Assembly: GCF_003402475.1 (NCBI RefSeq) | Contig: NZ_BFAB01000007.1 | Span: forward strand, 1 to 64,000 | Source of the DNA: Mycobacterium sp. MFM001 | GTDB taxonomy: Bacteria; Actinomycetota; Actinomycetes; Mycobacteriales; Mycobacteriaceae | Direction: 5' to 3' | Length of the DNA: 64,000 nt | Part shown: piece after piece, positions 16,555 to 26,500 of the stretch | How the letters are laid out: each line of letters begins with the position of its first letter | How positions within the stretch are numbered: position 1 is the stretch's first letter | Position numbers and translations under genes: made by a program | The notes under the pieces: generated by a model | The model's database searches: none | Seen by the model: only the letters and a program-made list of their open reading frames with translations | What the model was told of the DNA's origin: nothing

Positions 16555-17687
16555 GACAAACCCTTGGCCGCGACAGATCGCAGGATCTCGTTGGTGCCAC
16601 CCCGGATGGTGTACGACGGCGATTCCAGAACGGCGCGACGTAACAGGCCTTCGAACAACGACGGTTCTGGGCCGCACACGAGCTCGTGGTCCAACAACTC
16701 CCGCAATGAGCCCACCACATCCTGTTCGAACCGGGTGCCCATCTCCTTGATGAGCGCGGCCTCGGCCGCGGGCGTGCCGCCGGCGTCGATCGCCCTGGCT
16801 ACGGCCAGCGATAGCCGTCGCAGCACCCAGTATTGGGCCGCGAGCTCACCGATCAGCCGGCTCCCGGCGGGACTGGCGGCGAGGTCTGGGCATTCGCGGA
16901 TGAACTCCTGAACGAGTAGGAATGTCGAGATCCACCGGTCCGGGCCGCTGCGCTCAAAGGCCAGCTCGCTGGCGTTCTGCGCCCAGCCCTGCCCGATTTC
17001 GCCGATCACCATCTCGTCCGAGACCGCCACGTCGTCAAGGATCACCTCGGCGAAGTGGTCGGTGCTGCCATTCAGGAAGGGGATTGGCCTGACCGTCACG
17101 CCGGGGCCGTGCATATCGATCAGAAATCTACTCAGTCCGGCATGGCGTTCGCCCTCACCGGTTCGGCACAGGGCGATCATGTAGTCGGCGTACATGGCGT
17201 TGCTGGTCCACACCTTGGTGCCCGATACTCGCCAGCCGTCCGTGTCGCGCACACCGCGCGTCCGCACCGACGCGAGGTCGCTTCCGGCGTCGGGCTCGCT
17301 CATGCCGATGCAAAAACACAACTCGCCGCGGCAGATTCGGGGTAACAGCCACCGTTTCTGTTCCTCTGTGCCGTAACGCAATAGCACCGGGGCGATCTGC
17401 CGGTCGGCGACCCAGTGATGCCCCACCGGGGCGCCCCACCGCAGCAACTCTTCGACGACGACAAAGCGGTCGACGGCGGTGGCGTCGCGACCGCCGTAGC
17501 GAGCTGGGACCGCCATGCCGATCCAGCCACGCTCCGCCAGCGCGGCGGAGAAGTCTCGACTAACCTCAGCGCCCATCCCGAGGCCGGGCTCGAAAGTGCC
17601 CCAGGGCAGCGTCTCGGCCAGGAAAGCGCGAACCTGCTCCCGCAATTGCAGCTCCGACGCGGTGAGCGCAGCAGGCGATGCGGCCAT
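16551..17687 (-). CDS. acyl-CoA dehydrogenase, first subunit
   Basis: A full-length acyl-CoA dehydrogenase of 378 aa with family motifs in order: PARYGGRDAT, CFCIGMSEPDAGSDLASVRT (FAD/substrate region), VSGTKVWTSNA, AFERSGPDRW and the C-terminal RGGTNEILRS. The position that is Glu in MCAD-type enzymes (YEG) reads RGG, so its catalytic base must sit elsewhere or in the partner. It starts at ATG 17687 and heads the operon dehydrogenase-dehydrogenase-hydrolase-hydratase, which suggests a dedicated beta-oxidation-like pathway. Confidence 0.9.
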   Translation of the reverse strand: MAASPAALTASELQLREQVRAFLAETLPWGTFEPGLGMGAEVSRDFSAALAERGWIGMAVPARYGGRDATAVDRFVVVEELLRWGAPVGHHWVADRQIAPVLLRYGTEEQKRWLLPRICRGELCFCIGMSEPDAGSDLASVRTRGVRDTDGWRVSGTKVWTSNAMYADYMIALCRTGEGERHAGLSRFLIDMHGPGVTVRPIPFLNGSTDHFAEVILDDVAVSDEMVIGEIGQGWAQNASELAFERSGPDRWISTFLLVQEFIRECPDLAASPAGSRLIGELAAQYWVLRRLSLAVARAIDAGGTPAAEAALIKEMGTRFEQDVVGSLRELLDHELVCGPEPSLFEGLLRRAVLESPSYTIRGGTNEILRSVAAKGLS

Positions 17688-17728
17688 GCTTGGCAGGCTA
17701 ACCACATTCTCTGCGCCGACGAACGGGT

Positions 17729-18649
17729 TTATTCGTACGATGCCACGGGAAGCTGGTCGATAAGGTTTTCCGTCGCCGTCTCGGTGTGCGAAGCGCTTGC
17801 CTCCAAAGGAGGGTTGGTCTCGCATTGCCCGTTCCTGGGCGGCACCTTCAGCAGCATGCACAGGCCCATCGCCTCAGGACTCATCGTGGTGTCCTTTCGA
17901 AGCGGCGAGACAGGTTTGCCGTTCCAGCTGATCAGCTTCCAGCCGTCCTGAGGACTGCCCTGGATCACGACAATGCCGGTGTTGGGTAGCGGATCGAAAA
18001 CCATGAGCAGCGGATCGGGGTTTTTGACGTTCATCAGGGTCCCGACCTCGATGACGAATTCGCTTGAAAACGCGACTTCGGTGATATTGCCGTCGGCGGC
18101 CCGGACCGGGTTGGTCATGGCATTGCCGTAAATCGTTTGAAGCGCATCGCGAAAGCGCTTGTCGAACACCAGCCCGTTAGGGTCAGTGGAGCCCGGGGTC
18201 AGCATCGGAGCGCTGCGTAGCCCAAGCGCCCACGCGAGTGGGCCTAGTAGATACAGGAGCCCCTGGAAGCTGAATTCCGGTAAGCCATCGTAAGAGCCGG
18301 CATTGATCTCGTTGAGGCCAGGCAAGACTTGCACGTTCATCCCGAGCAGTGCGGCCAACGGCGCAGCGGTCTGCTGCGTCCTGGTCAACTGCGATGCGAA
18401 GAGCCCGCCGAAAGGGCCCTGTGGCGCAAGGACTCTCGCGACGGCCTGCGCCTGCTGCTGGCCAAGCTGACTGAGTGCAGTTCCGGGCACCGCCGTGTCG
18501 ATCACGCCTGCTGCATTGTCGACCGACTGCGCGTGTCGCACGAAGTCTATGACGATCGACTCGTCGGCCCAGGCTGGCGCCGATCCGATGTACAGAAGGG
18601 TCGTCGAAAACAGCACTGCAGCAGCAGAGCGGAATTGCGTTGTCAGCAA
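17729..18649 (-). CDS. secreted histidine phosphatase family protein
   Basis: The phosphohistidine core FVRHAQSVDNAAG (RHG-type, catalytic His) and the later LFASQLTRTQQTAAPLA and EINAGSYDG place it in the histidine phosphatase superfamily. An N-terminal signal peptide (FRSAAAVLFSTTLLYIGSAPAWA followed by DE) indicates export. The frame stays open to 18844 but offers no convincing ATG. A TTG at 18649 that begins just before the signal peptide is the preferred start, and a GGAAAGGAG lies further upstream. The product is about 306 aa. The substrate is unknown. Confidence 0.78.
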   Translation of the reverse strand: MLTTQFRSAAAVLFSTTLLYIGSAPAWADESIVIDFVRHAQSVDNAAGVIDTAVPGTALSQLGQQQAQAVARVLAPQGPFGGLFASQLTRTQQTAAPLAALLGMNVQVLPGLNEINAGSYDGLPEFSFQGLLYLLGPLAWALGLRSAPMLTPGSTDPNGLVFDKRFRDALQTIYGNAMTNPVRAADGNITEVAFSSEFVIEVGTLMNVKNPDPLLMVFDPLPNTGIVVIQGSPQDGWKLISWNGKPVSPLRKDTTMSPEAMGLCMLLKVPPRNGQCETNPPLEASASHTETATENLIDQLPVASYE

Positions 18650-18995
18650 TGGACGTGTGGATCCGTGCTGGCGGTCAGTCGGTCGATGGCAGATCTCCTT
18701 TCCGCTAATTACTTCGGTTCCGTTAGTCGGTTTGGCCGATCGTGGGGCGATCACCCATGTGGCAGAAGTAGACTCCTGTGGCAGAAGTAAAGTATCCGAC
18801 TCTCGGGCGGTTGCGATGCAACAAATTTCACAGTCCGAGACCATGACGTGACTGTGTCGTTATGACGAGGACTTGCAGTGCCGGATCCAAGTTGCCTTTG
18901 ACCTGCTCTCGATTACTGGCGGGTTGACCAACGCGGAACGCAGAAGATGCGGCTTTTCCGCCGGATCACAGGCGGTGCACATTTAATCTTCTGGC
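18650..18995. other. 346-base divergent intergenic region
   Basis: This lies between the phosphatase and cyclase genes and must hold both promoters. It contains a 13-base direct repeat, TGTGGCAGAAGTA, at 18758-18770 and 18777-18789 (19-base period), and a GGAAAGGAG-like site on the reverse strand near 18690-18700. No convincing gene or RNA was seen. Confidence 0.4.
18758..18789. repeat. two-copy 13-base direct repeat
   Basis: TGTGGCAGAAGTA occurs twice with a 19-base period upstream of the phosphatase gene. It could be a pair of regulator half-sites on one DNA face or a chance tandem duplication. Confidence 0.4.
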
Positions 18996-20519
18996 ATGGA
19001 TCGCATCTGGCAGTGGGCATGGAATCGGTGCGGCACGCGCTATACGTGGGTCCTGTGCGTGATCGCCTTTTTCGTTTCGCTGCCGATCTACCTCACCGTC
19101 TTATCGTTTCCGATCGTGGCCTTCGAGAACTCCGGCCGCTTCGTCGAGGCGGCACTCGTCACCGTCGTGGCCGTGCCGTTGCTGGAATGCATCATGGTCG
19201 TTCCCGGTCACCGATTGATTCGACTCGTCGAGCAGTGGGCAGCAGGCCGAAACGTCGATCGATTGGCAGCCCTGGAGGCCACCTACATCCAGGCTCGGAA
19301 GGCAGTTGTCCGAACGGTCTGGGGCGCTGGCGCATGGGGCGCCGTGTTAGCGGTCACCGTCGGTGCGCTCGCCGGAGCGACGTGGTCACGGCTGGCGCAA
19401 TACGCGGTCCTGGGCGCCGTCCTCGTAACAGCGATTCAGCTGGTCGCTTATCACAGCATCGTCGAGTCAATATGGCGTCCAGTTCGAATCGAGCTCACCA
19501 GTGATACGGGAATTGGTGATTCACTGCCGCGCCCTCGGCCGACCTTCGCCACACGCTCGAACGTGTCCATGGTTGCTGTCGCGTTCGTGTACGGTGTTGG
19601 TGGCGCGGTATTTGCGGCCGTGTTCAAACGGGTCGATGACGCCCCGATCCTTTGCGTCCTGATCGGTGGGGCGTTGGCTCTTGCCTTCGCGGTGCCGATC
19701 TCCGTCGGACTCGGCTTCTCGCCCTCTCTGCAACCAATTCGCGACCTCGCCAGCGGCGCCGAACGCGTCGCGGCGGGGGACTATAGCCAGCGCCTGCCGG
19801 TCGTCCAGGATGACGACCTCGGGGCATTAGCCGCGTCGTTTAATCGCATGCAGGCGGGTTTGGCTGAGCGACAACGGCTTCAGAGTGCGTTCGGGACTTA
19901 CGTTGACCCGGCCCTGGCGGCGCGGCTGCTCGAGCAGGGGGATGACGTGTTTACCGGTGAGCGCCGCGAGGTGACGGTGATGTTCGTCGACATCCGCGAC
20001 TTCACCCCATTCGCCGAGGCGAATACCGCCGAGGACACCGTCGCCCGGCTCAACGCCTTGTTCGAGATCGTCGTGCCTGCTGTCGTCGACGCCGGTGGAC
20101 ACGTCAACAAGTTCCTCGGCGATGGTGCGCTGGCTGTCTTTGGCGCACCGAACGACCTCGCGGCTCATGCCGACGCCGCCGTGAACGCCGCGGCGTTGAT
20201 TCACCGCTTAGTCGCCGAACGATTCGCCGGCGCGCTTCGGATCGGCATCGGGATCAATACCGGGCTTGTGATCGCCGGCACCATTGGTGCCGGAGGCAAG
20301 CTGGAGTTCACGCTCATTGGCGACACCGTCAATGTGGCAGCCCGCGTCGAGCAGCTCACCAAGACGACGGGCGACGCGATCCTTTTGACCCACCACACCG
20401 TTGACGTCCTCGTTGTTCGACCACGCGGGCTGATCGACCGGGGATTGCATAGCCTGAAGGGAAAGTCAGGTCCGGTGGAAGTCTTCGGGCTCGACCTACA
20501 GACTGCGTCGACCTGTTGA
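18996..20519 (+). CDS. membrane adenylate cyclase with HAMP domain
   Basis: A 507-residue class III cyclase resembling the Rv1318c-Rv1320c/Rv3645 group. The N-terminal half has about six hydrophobic helices (residues 18-40, 52-70, 108-125, 135-155, 190-210, 218-240). A HAMP linker (PIRDLASGAERVAAGDYSQRL, about 250-300) and a cyclase domain (about 320-490) follow. Metal-binding Asp residues are in FVDIRDFTPF and NKFLGDGALAVF, with the purine Lys in NKFLGD. FTLIGDTVNVAARVE supplies the transition-state Asn and Arg, with Thr where class IIIa enzymes have Asp (IIIb-like). All catalytic residues are present, so it should make cAMP at the membrane. Confidence 0.92.
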   Translation: MDRIWQWAWNRCGTRYTWVLCVIAFFVSLPIYLTVLSFPIVAFENSGRFVEAALVTVVAVPLLECIMVVPGHRLIRLVEQWAAGRNVDRLAALEATYIQARKAVVRTVWGAGAWGAVLAVTVGALAGATWSRLAQYAVLGAVLVTAIQLVAYHSIVESIWRPVRIELTSDTGIGDSLPRPRPTFATRSNVSMVAVAFVYGVGGAVFAAVFKRVDDAPILCVLIGGALALAFAVPISVGLGFSPSLQPIRDLASGAERVAAGDYSQRLPVVQDDDLGALAASFNRMQAGLAERQRLQSAFGTYVDPALAARLLEQGDDVFTGERREVTVMFVDIRDFTPFAEANTAEDTVARLNALFEIVVPAVVDAGGHVNKFLGDGALAVFGAPNDLAAHADAAVNAAALIHRLVAERFAGALRIGIGINTGLVIAGTIGAGGKLEFTLIGDTVNVAARVEQLTKTTGDAILLTHHTVDVLVVRPRGLIDRGLHSLKGKSGPVEVFGLDLQTASTC

Positions 20520-20554
20520 CTCGGTCTACACATTTTTGTATTGAAATTTTCGCC

Positions 20555-23500
20555 TCACAAAGATAGTTGCTCAAAGCGGGCGAGGGCGGCGTCGAGGTCT
20601 GCCTCGTCGTAGACTTCCATTCGCTTTATCAGGCCACCTTCGACCGTGCAAATGTTGATCGCCCGCCACTCGGCATCAAACCCCTGCTGCGAGGTTCCAC
20701 GGGCAGCATGGGTGATTACGCCTCCGAGTTCGCTCAGCCGATGTACCGCTTCGATATGGGCGCTGATGTCCGGCGTGAGGTCCCACATGGCAGGAAGATA
20801 GGCGGTCAGATCTTCCGTCTCGGTCGTTACGGTCGACCGATGATCGACGAAAACCGAATCCGTTGTCATGCCGGGAAGTTCATGCCGGTTGCACGCTGAA
20901 TAAGACTGCGCGATGACTGACCACGTGTGTGCATAGGGTGCCGCTTCTCCGGCGGCATATCGGGTGTCGAGTTCCTCGAAGGCAGCGTCTATTTCGTCAA
21001 GTTCGAAGAAGACGCCCGCCGCGAGCCTGTTGTCAGCGTCGATCTCGATGACGTAGAGCAACTCGGTGCCGAATTCTCCCGGCCGCAGGTCGCGATTCAC
21101 GTGGGTAAGGGCGAGGCGCTCCCCGCGAGTCGCGATGACTGCCGACGTCATGTTCGCTTCGAGCGCAGCGAAGGCTTGCATGCTTGCGATGTGGACGTCT
21201 CGACCGTGTAGGACGCCGGCGTTCACGACCCGGCGACGGTCGTCAGTGGAGACGTCGTCGGCAAGCAACGTCGCCATGGCATCCCAGTCGCGGGCAGCGA
21301 AGTAGGTCCAGAAGCGTTGGCCCACCTGGCTTGCCGCGTTGTCCAATCTCCGCACCTGCCGGCGCAATTCCTCAAAGCGTGCGAGCGCAGCATCGAGGTC
21401 GGCCTCGTCGAACAGCTCGCAACGACTCAGCAGACCGCCGTCGAACGTGAGCATGCCGATCTCGCGCCATTCGGCCCGGAAGCCCTTTTGCGACGTGCCC
21501 GATGCCACCTGCGTGACGACGGCTCCGAGGTCGCTCATGCCATGCACAGCCCCGACGTAGGCGGTTAAATCCGGCTCGTTGTCGAACAAGTCGCGGATGT
21601 AGGCGGTCATGTCGCCGGTCGCGAACGTTGCTCCGCGCCGATGGTCGATGTTGACCCAATCCGGGGTCCGCTCGGGTAGTTCATGTCTGTTGATCGCGGC
21701 GAAGCCGCGCTCGACGGCCGACCACGTTTGCGCGTGGGCGGCTGCTTCGCCCGCAACGTAGCGGGCGTCGAGTTCGGCGAGAGCGGCGTTGAAGTCGCCG
21801 GCATCGAACATGACGTGGGCCGAGATCTGGTTGTCGGTGTTGATCTCGACGACGCCGATCACGCCGCTGGAAGGCTCGGCCCAGTCGCGGAAAGAAAGGT
21901 GGTAGCGCCCGAGGACGAGCCGCTCCCCACGGGTCGCGACGCCGCTCACCGCGATGTTTAGCATCCCAATCTCGGCGAAGGACTGCATGTTCGCGATTTC
22001 GGCATCCCGGCCGCGCCGGACCCCCGCGTTCACCACCCGTCGGCGATCGTCGGTCAAGAAGTCGTCGGATAGCGTCTCGGCCATGACCTCCCAGTCGCGG
22101 GCCGCAAAGCGTGCAAAGTACCGCTCGAGCACTCGACTGGCCGTATTTTCCAATCGCGGAGCCGGCTCGCTTAGCTGATCGAATCGCGCAAGCGCGGCGT
22201 CAAGGTCTGTTTCGTCGAAAAGCTCGCTGCGGCTAATTCTTTCGCTATCGACCATCAGCAGATGGGTATACCGCCACTCTGCATCAAAGCCCTCTGGTGA
22301 GGTCCCACGCGCGACGTGTGTGACGACCGCTCCGAAGTCGCTCAGCCGATGCACGGCGTCGATGTAGCTCGTGATGTCGGGCGTGTCGTCCCATGCCGCA
22401 CGCATGTAGCTGAACAACTCACCGGGTGCGAAGGCAGTTCCGCGCCGGTGGTCGATATTTACGCAATCGGGCGTGGTCGCAGGCGGCTCATGTCGATTGA
22501 ACGCCGCGTAGCCTTCCGCGATGACCGACCACGTGTTGGCGTGGGCAGCCGCCTCGTCGGCGAGGTAGCGCGCGTCGAGTTCCGCGATGGCGGCGTCGAT
22601 GTCGTCAAGGTCGAATGTGGCCCAGGCCCCGATCCGATGGTCGGCGTCGATCTCGAGCAGCCATAGCAGATCGACGTGGAATGCTCCGGCTTCCTCATCG
22701 CTCCGCGATAATCGCGAACGAATGAGGACGAGGCGCTCCCCACGGGTCGCAACGACGTCGGACGTCGCATCGGTGACCCCGAGGTCGGCCGCCGACCGGA
22801 AATCTTTGAGCTCAGCATCGCGGTCCTGCCGGACGCCGGCATTCACCACCCGGCGACGGTCCTCGGTTGAAATGTTGTCGGCCAGTAGCGCTGCCATGGC
22901 ATCCCAGTCGCGCGCCGCAAAATGCGCCAGGAATTCCTCCACCATTCGGCTTGCTGTGTTTTCCAGCCGTGGTGCTGGCCGGCTGAGTTCTTCGAACCTC
23001 GCGAGAGCGGCGTCCAGGTCTGCCTCGTCGAAGAGCTCACAGCGGCTGAGTGAGTCGCCCTCAACGGCGAAGACGCAGATCATCCGCCACTCAGCAACGA
23101 AACCTTCTTGTGAAATCCCATGCGCCACATGGGTAGTAATCGCGCCGATGTTATTCAGCCGATGCACTGCCTCGATGTAGACCTCGCTCTTGCTGTTAGG
23201 CGAGTCGTCCCATGCGGCTCGGAGGTAGGCGATGATGTCGCCGGGGGGTATCGCTGCTCCACAACGGTGGTCGATGCTCACAAAATCCGGTGTTGTGGTG
23301 GGAACTTCGCGTTGGTTAACCGCAGCGTATGCCGCCGTGATCACCGACCACGCGCGCGCATAGGGTGCCGCTTCGCCGGTGAAGTATCGCGCGTCGAGTT
23401 CAGCCATGGCGGCTTCGAAGTCCTCGGGGTCGAACGCGCTGCGGGCTGCAATCCGCTCGTCGGCGCTAATCTCTATGACGCTGAGAAACTCGATATGAAA

Positions 23501-26500
23501 TGCGTTGGGCTGCTGGTCTTCGGCGGAGATACAGCTCCGGCAGAGGACAAGGCGTTCGCCTCGGGTCGCGATGACCGTCGCCGTACTCCTCGTGGCCCCA
23601 ATGTCGGCGAAGGCCCGCATGTCCATGAGCTGCGCATCTCGACCGTGTCGGATTCCGGCGCCTACCACCTGACGACGATCGTCTTGATAAAAGTTGTCGG
23701 CCAGCATCTCCGTCACGGCGTCCCAGTTGCCTACCGTGAAGTACCGTTGGAAGCGCTTGTAGGTTCGGCTTGCCGCGTTTTCCAGTCGCGGCGTCGACCG
23801 ACAAAGCTGCTCAAAGCGCGCGAGCGCAGCGTCCAGGTCTGTATCGTCGAATAGCTCGCCGCGGCTGAGCAGGTCGCCTTCGACCGTGATAAGGAAGACT
23901 TCTCGCCACTCTGCGTCGAAGCCCTCCTGCGAGCTTCCGCGCGTCACATGGGTGACGACCGCTCCGATATCATTCAGCCGATGCACAGCCTCGATGTAGG
24001 TAGTGCCCTCTTGTGCGAGATCCCATGTGGCATGGATATATGCGATCAGGTCACCGGGCGCGAACTTTGTCCCTCGGCGGTGGTTGATGCTCACAAAGTC
24101 CGGTGTCGTTGCAGCGATCTCACGTCGATTGAGCGCAGCGTAAGCATCCGTGATTACCGACCACGTGTGTGCATGGCTGGCCGCTTCGCCGGCGAGGTAT
24201 CGCGCGTCGAGTTCGGCCACAGCGGCCTCGAAGTCGTCGAGGTCGAACACGATGCGTGCCAGGCATCTTCCGTCGGCGTCGAGCTCGAAGACGGTCAGTA
24301 GGAGGGTGTCGAACGCATCATGCGAGGCTCTGATACGGCTGAGCACGAGGCGCTCGCCGCGGATCGCAATGACGTCTGACGTCAGCTCGATACCGACCTG
24401 GGCCATGCCCGAGAGTTCGGCGATCATCGCATCTCGGCCCTCTCGGAGGCCGGAGTTGACTACCCGGCGACGGTCATCGCTCCGAAAATCGTCGGCTACC
24501 ATCTCGGCTATCGCACGCCAGTCGCGGGCCGCATAGCACACCTTGAATCGCTCGTAGAGTCGGCTTGCCGCGTTCTCAAGGTGCTGCACGCGCGGATGCT
24601 CTCCCTCCAACCGGGCGTGGGCGGCGTCGAGTTCAGCTATCGCAGCGTCCATGTCTTCGAGGTCGAACCACACCTGCAGCGCGATTCGACCCTCTTCGTC
24701 GATGCCGTAGAGACTCAGGAATTCGTCCTGCGGCGCTCCAGGGCTCACGTCGGCGCTGTCCGCCCTTACCCGAGAGAGAGCCAGGCGCTCACCTCGCACG
24801 GCGACAACCACGTGGCTGAGCCGCAAGTCGCCCTTCTCCAGAATCGGCCTATTCGCTTGTCCCCAGTCGTCCGACGACAAGTCAATCTGCCTGAATCCGA
24901 CTATTTTCCGACGACTCTCCATGAGTGCATTGGGTGAGTACAACTGCCCGATTTCGTCCCAGGCTTGGCGATCAATGGCAGCGATCACCCGTTCACCTGC
25001 TCGCGCGCACGCGTTGTCGAGCTTGGCCTGTGGCGGCGATTCTGGGTGCAGTTCCTCGAATCGCGCACGTAGGGCGTCTAGTTCGGCAATTGCGGCATCC
25101 ATGTCTTCGAGGTCGAACCACACCTGCAGCGCTATTCGTCCCTCCTCGTCGACGGCATACACCTGGAGGAATTCGTCCTGCGGCGCCCCAGGGCTCACGT
25201 CGGCGGTGCTTAGCACCAAGCGGGCGAGAGCCAGGCGCTCGCCCCGCACCGCGACGACGACATGGCTGGCCCGCATAACCCCCGTCTCGAGATCGCGCCT
25301 CGTCTGATGCATCACGTCGACTGCCGAGAACTCCGTCTGCTTAAAGCCGACGACCTTCCGGCGACTCTCGACGGAGCCTTGGGGTGCAAACAGCCGCTCG
25401 AACTCGTCCCAGTCTCCGCGGTTAATTGCGGCCATCGCGCGTTCGCTCGTTCGCGCGGCCGCGGTGTCTAACTCGATGCTCGGCGCTTCGGGTGGAGCCT
25501 GAGCGAGCGGCAGCTCCGCACCGAGAACGAGGCGTGCCTTATCTGCAAGTGCCGCAGCGCCTTTCCGCTCGTAAAGCTCCGCCGCCCGCTCGGCAGCAGT
25601 GCGTGCCGCAGCGGTGTCTCCAGCGGCTCCAAGAACCGTTGCCAGCGTTGAACATGCGTCGCCATGATCGACCAACGCGTCCGTACGCTCGGCCAGGCCG
25701 ACAGCAGCTTCCGCAACCCGCCGAGCCTCGCCATGCTCACCCTGGCGTGACAGCAACAAAGCCCGAAGCGTTCGCCACGCGATCGACGCCTTTAGCGCGT
25801 GCCCGGCAAGACGCTCACTCTCCGAACATAATTCGTCAGCCTCGTCCTCGCGGTCTAGCGCAAGACAAGCGCGGCCCAGCAGCGCCGCCGTCTCCGCGGT
25901 ATCCGCGTCCAGCCCCATCCGCCGAAAACCGTTGTACGCCTTGCGTAGACGCGGTTCGGCCGCCGCAGGATCGTCGCCGACCAGCTCGACGATCCCGGCA
26001 AACTGCTCAACCTCCAGCAGCGCATGACGCAGACCCAGCTCGGTGACCGTACGCCGCGCCGAATCGATCATCCGTCGCGCCGCGGCCGCGCGCCCCCGGA
26101 ACGCCTCCAACACCGCCTGACAGCGCGTCGACGTCGCCTCTACCGCAGGCGAGTCCGTCGTAATCCGAAGCAGCCGCACCACGTCCAGGCACCGACCGCC
26201 AGCCCGTGGAACAGGATTGGGGCCCCACAGCGCCGCGAGTGGCGCACCTGCCAATACTGCGTTCACTCGGCGGTGTTCGCCCGCGCGGCGCGCAGCCGTC
26301 AGCGCATTGTCCAGCGCGATTTCGCAGTCGCCGATTCGTCCCAGCCGCGCAAGGCAACCCGCGCGCACGGTATGCGCCTTGGCTTCGCCGGCGGCGTCGT
26401 CCAATCCGGCCAGTTTGTCGGCGGCCGCGCCCAACGCGGCTTCCACCTCGTCCAGCCGCTCGGGGTGGGTCAGCATCGAGAGCTGACCGTCGAAGCACGT

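Noticed and set aside
20558..25477. Non-coding repeat array or CRISPR
   Set aside because: The repeats are in frame, long (about 810 bp per pair) and divergent, so they are protein domains.
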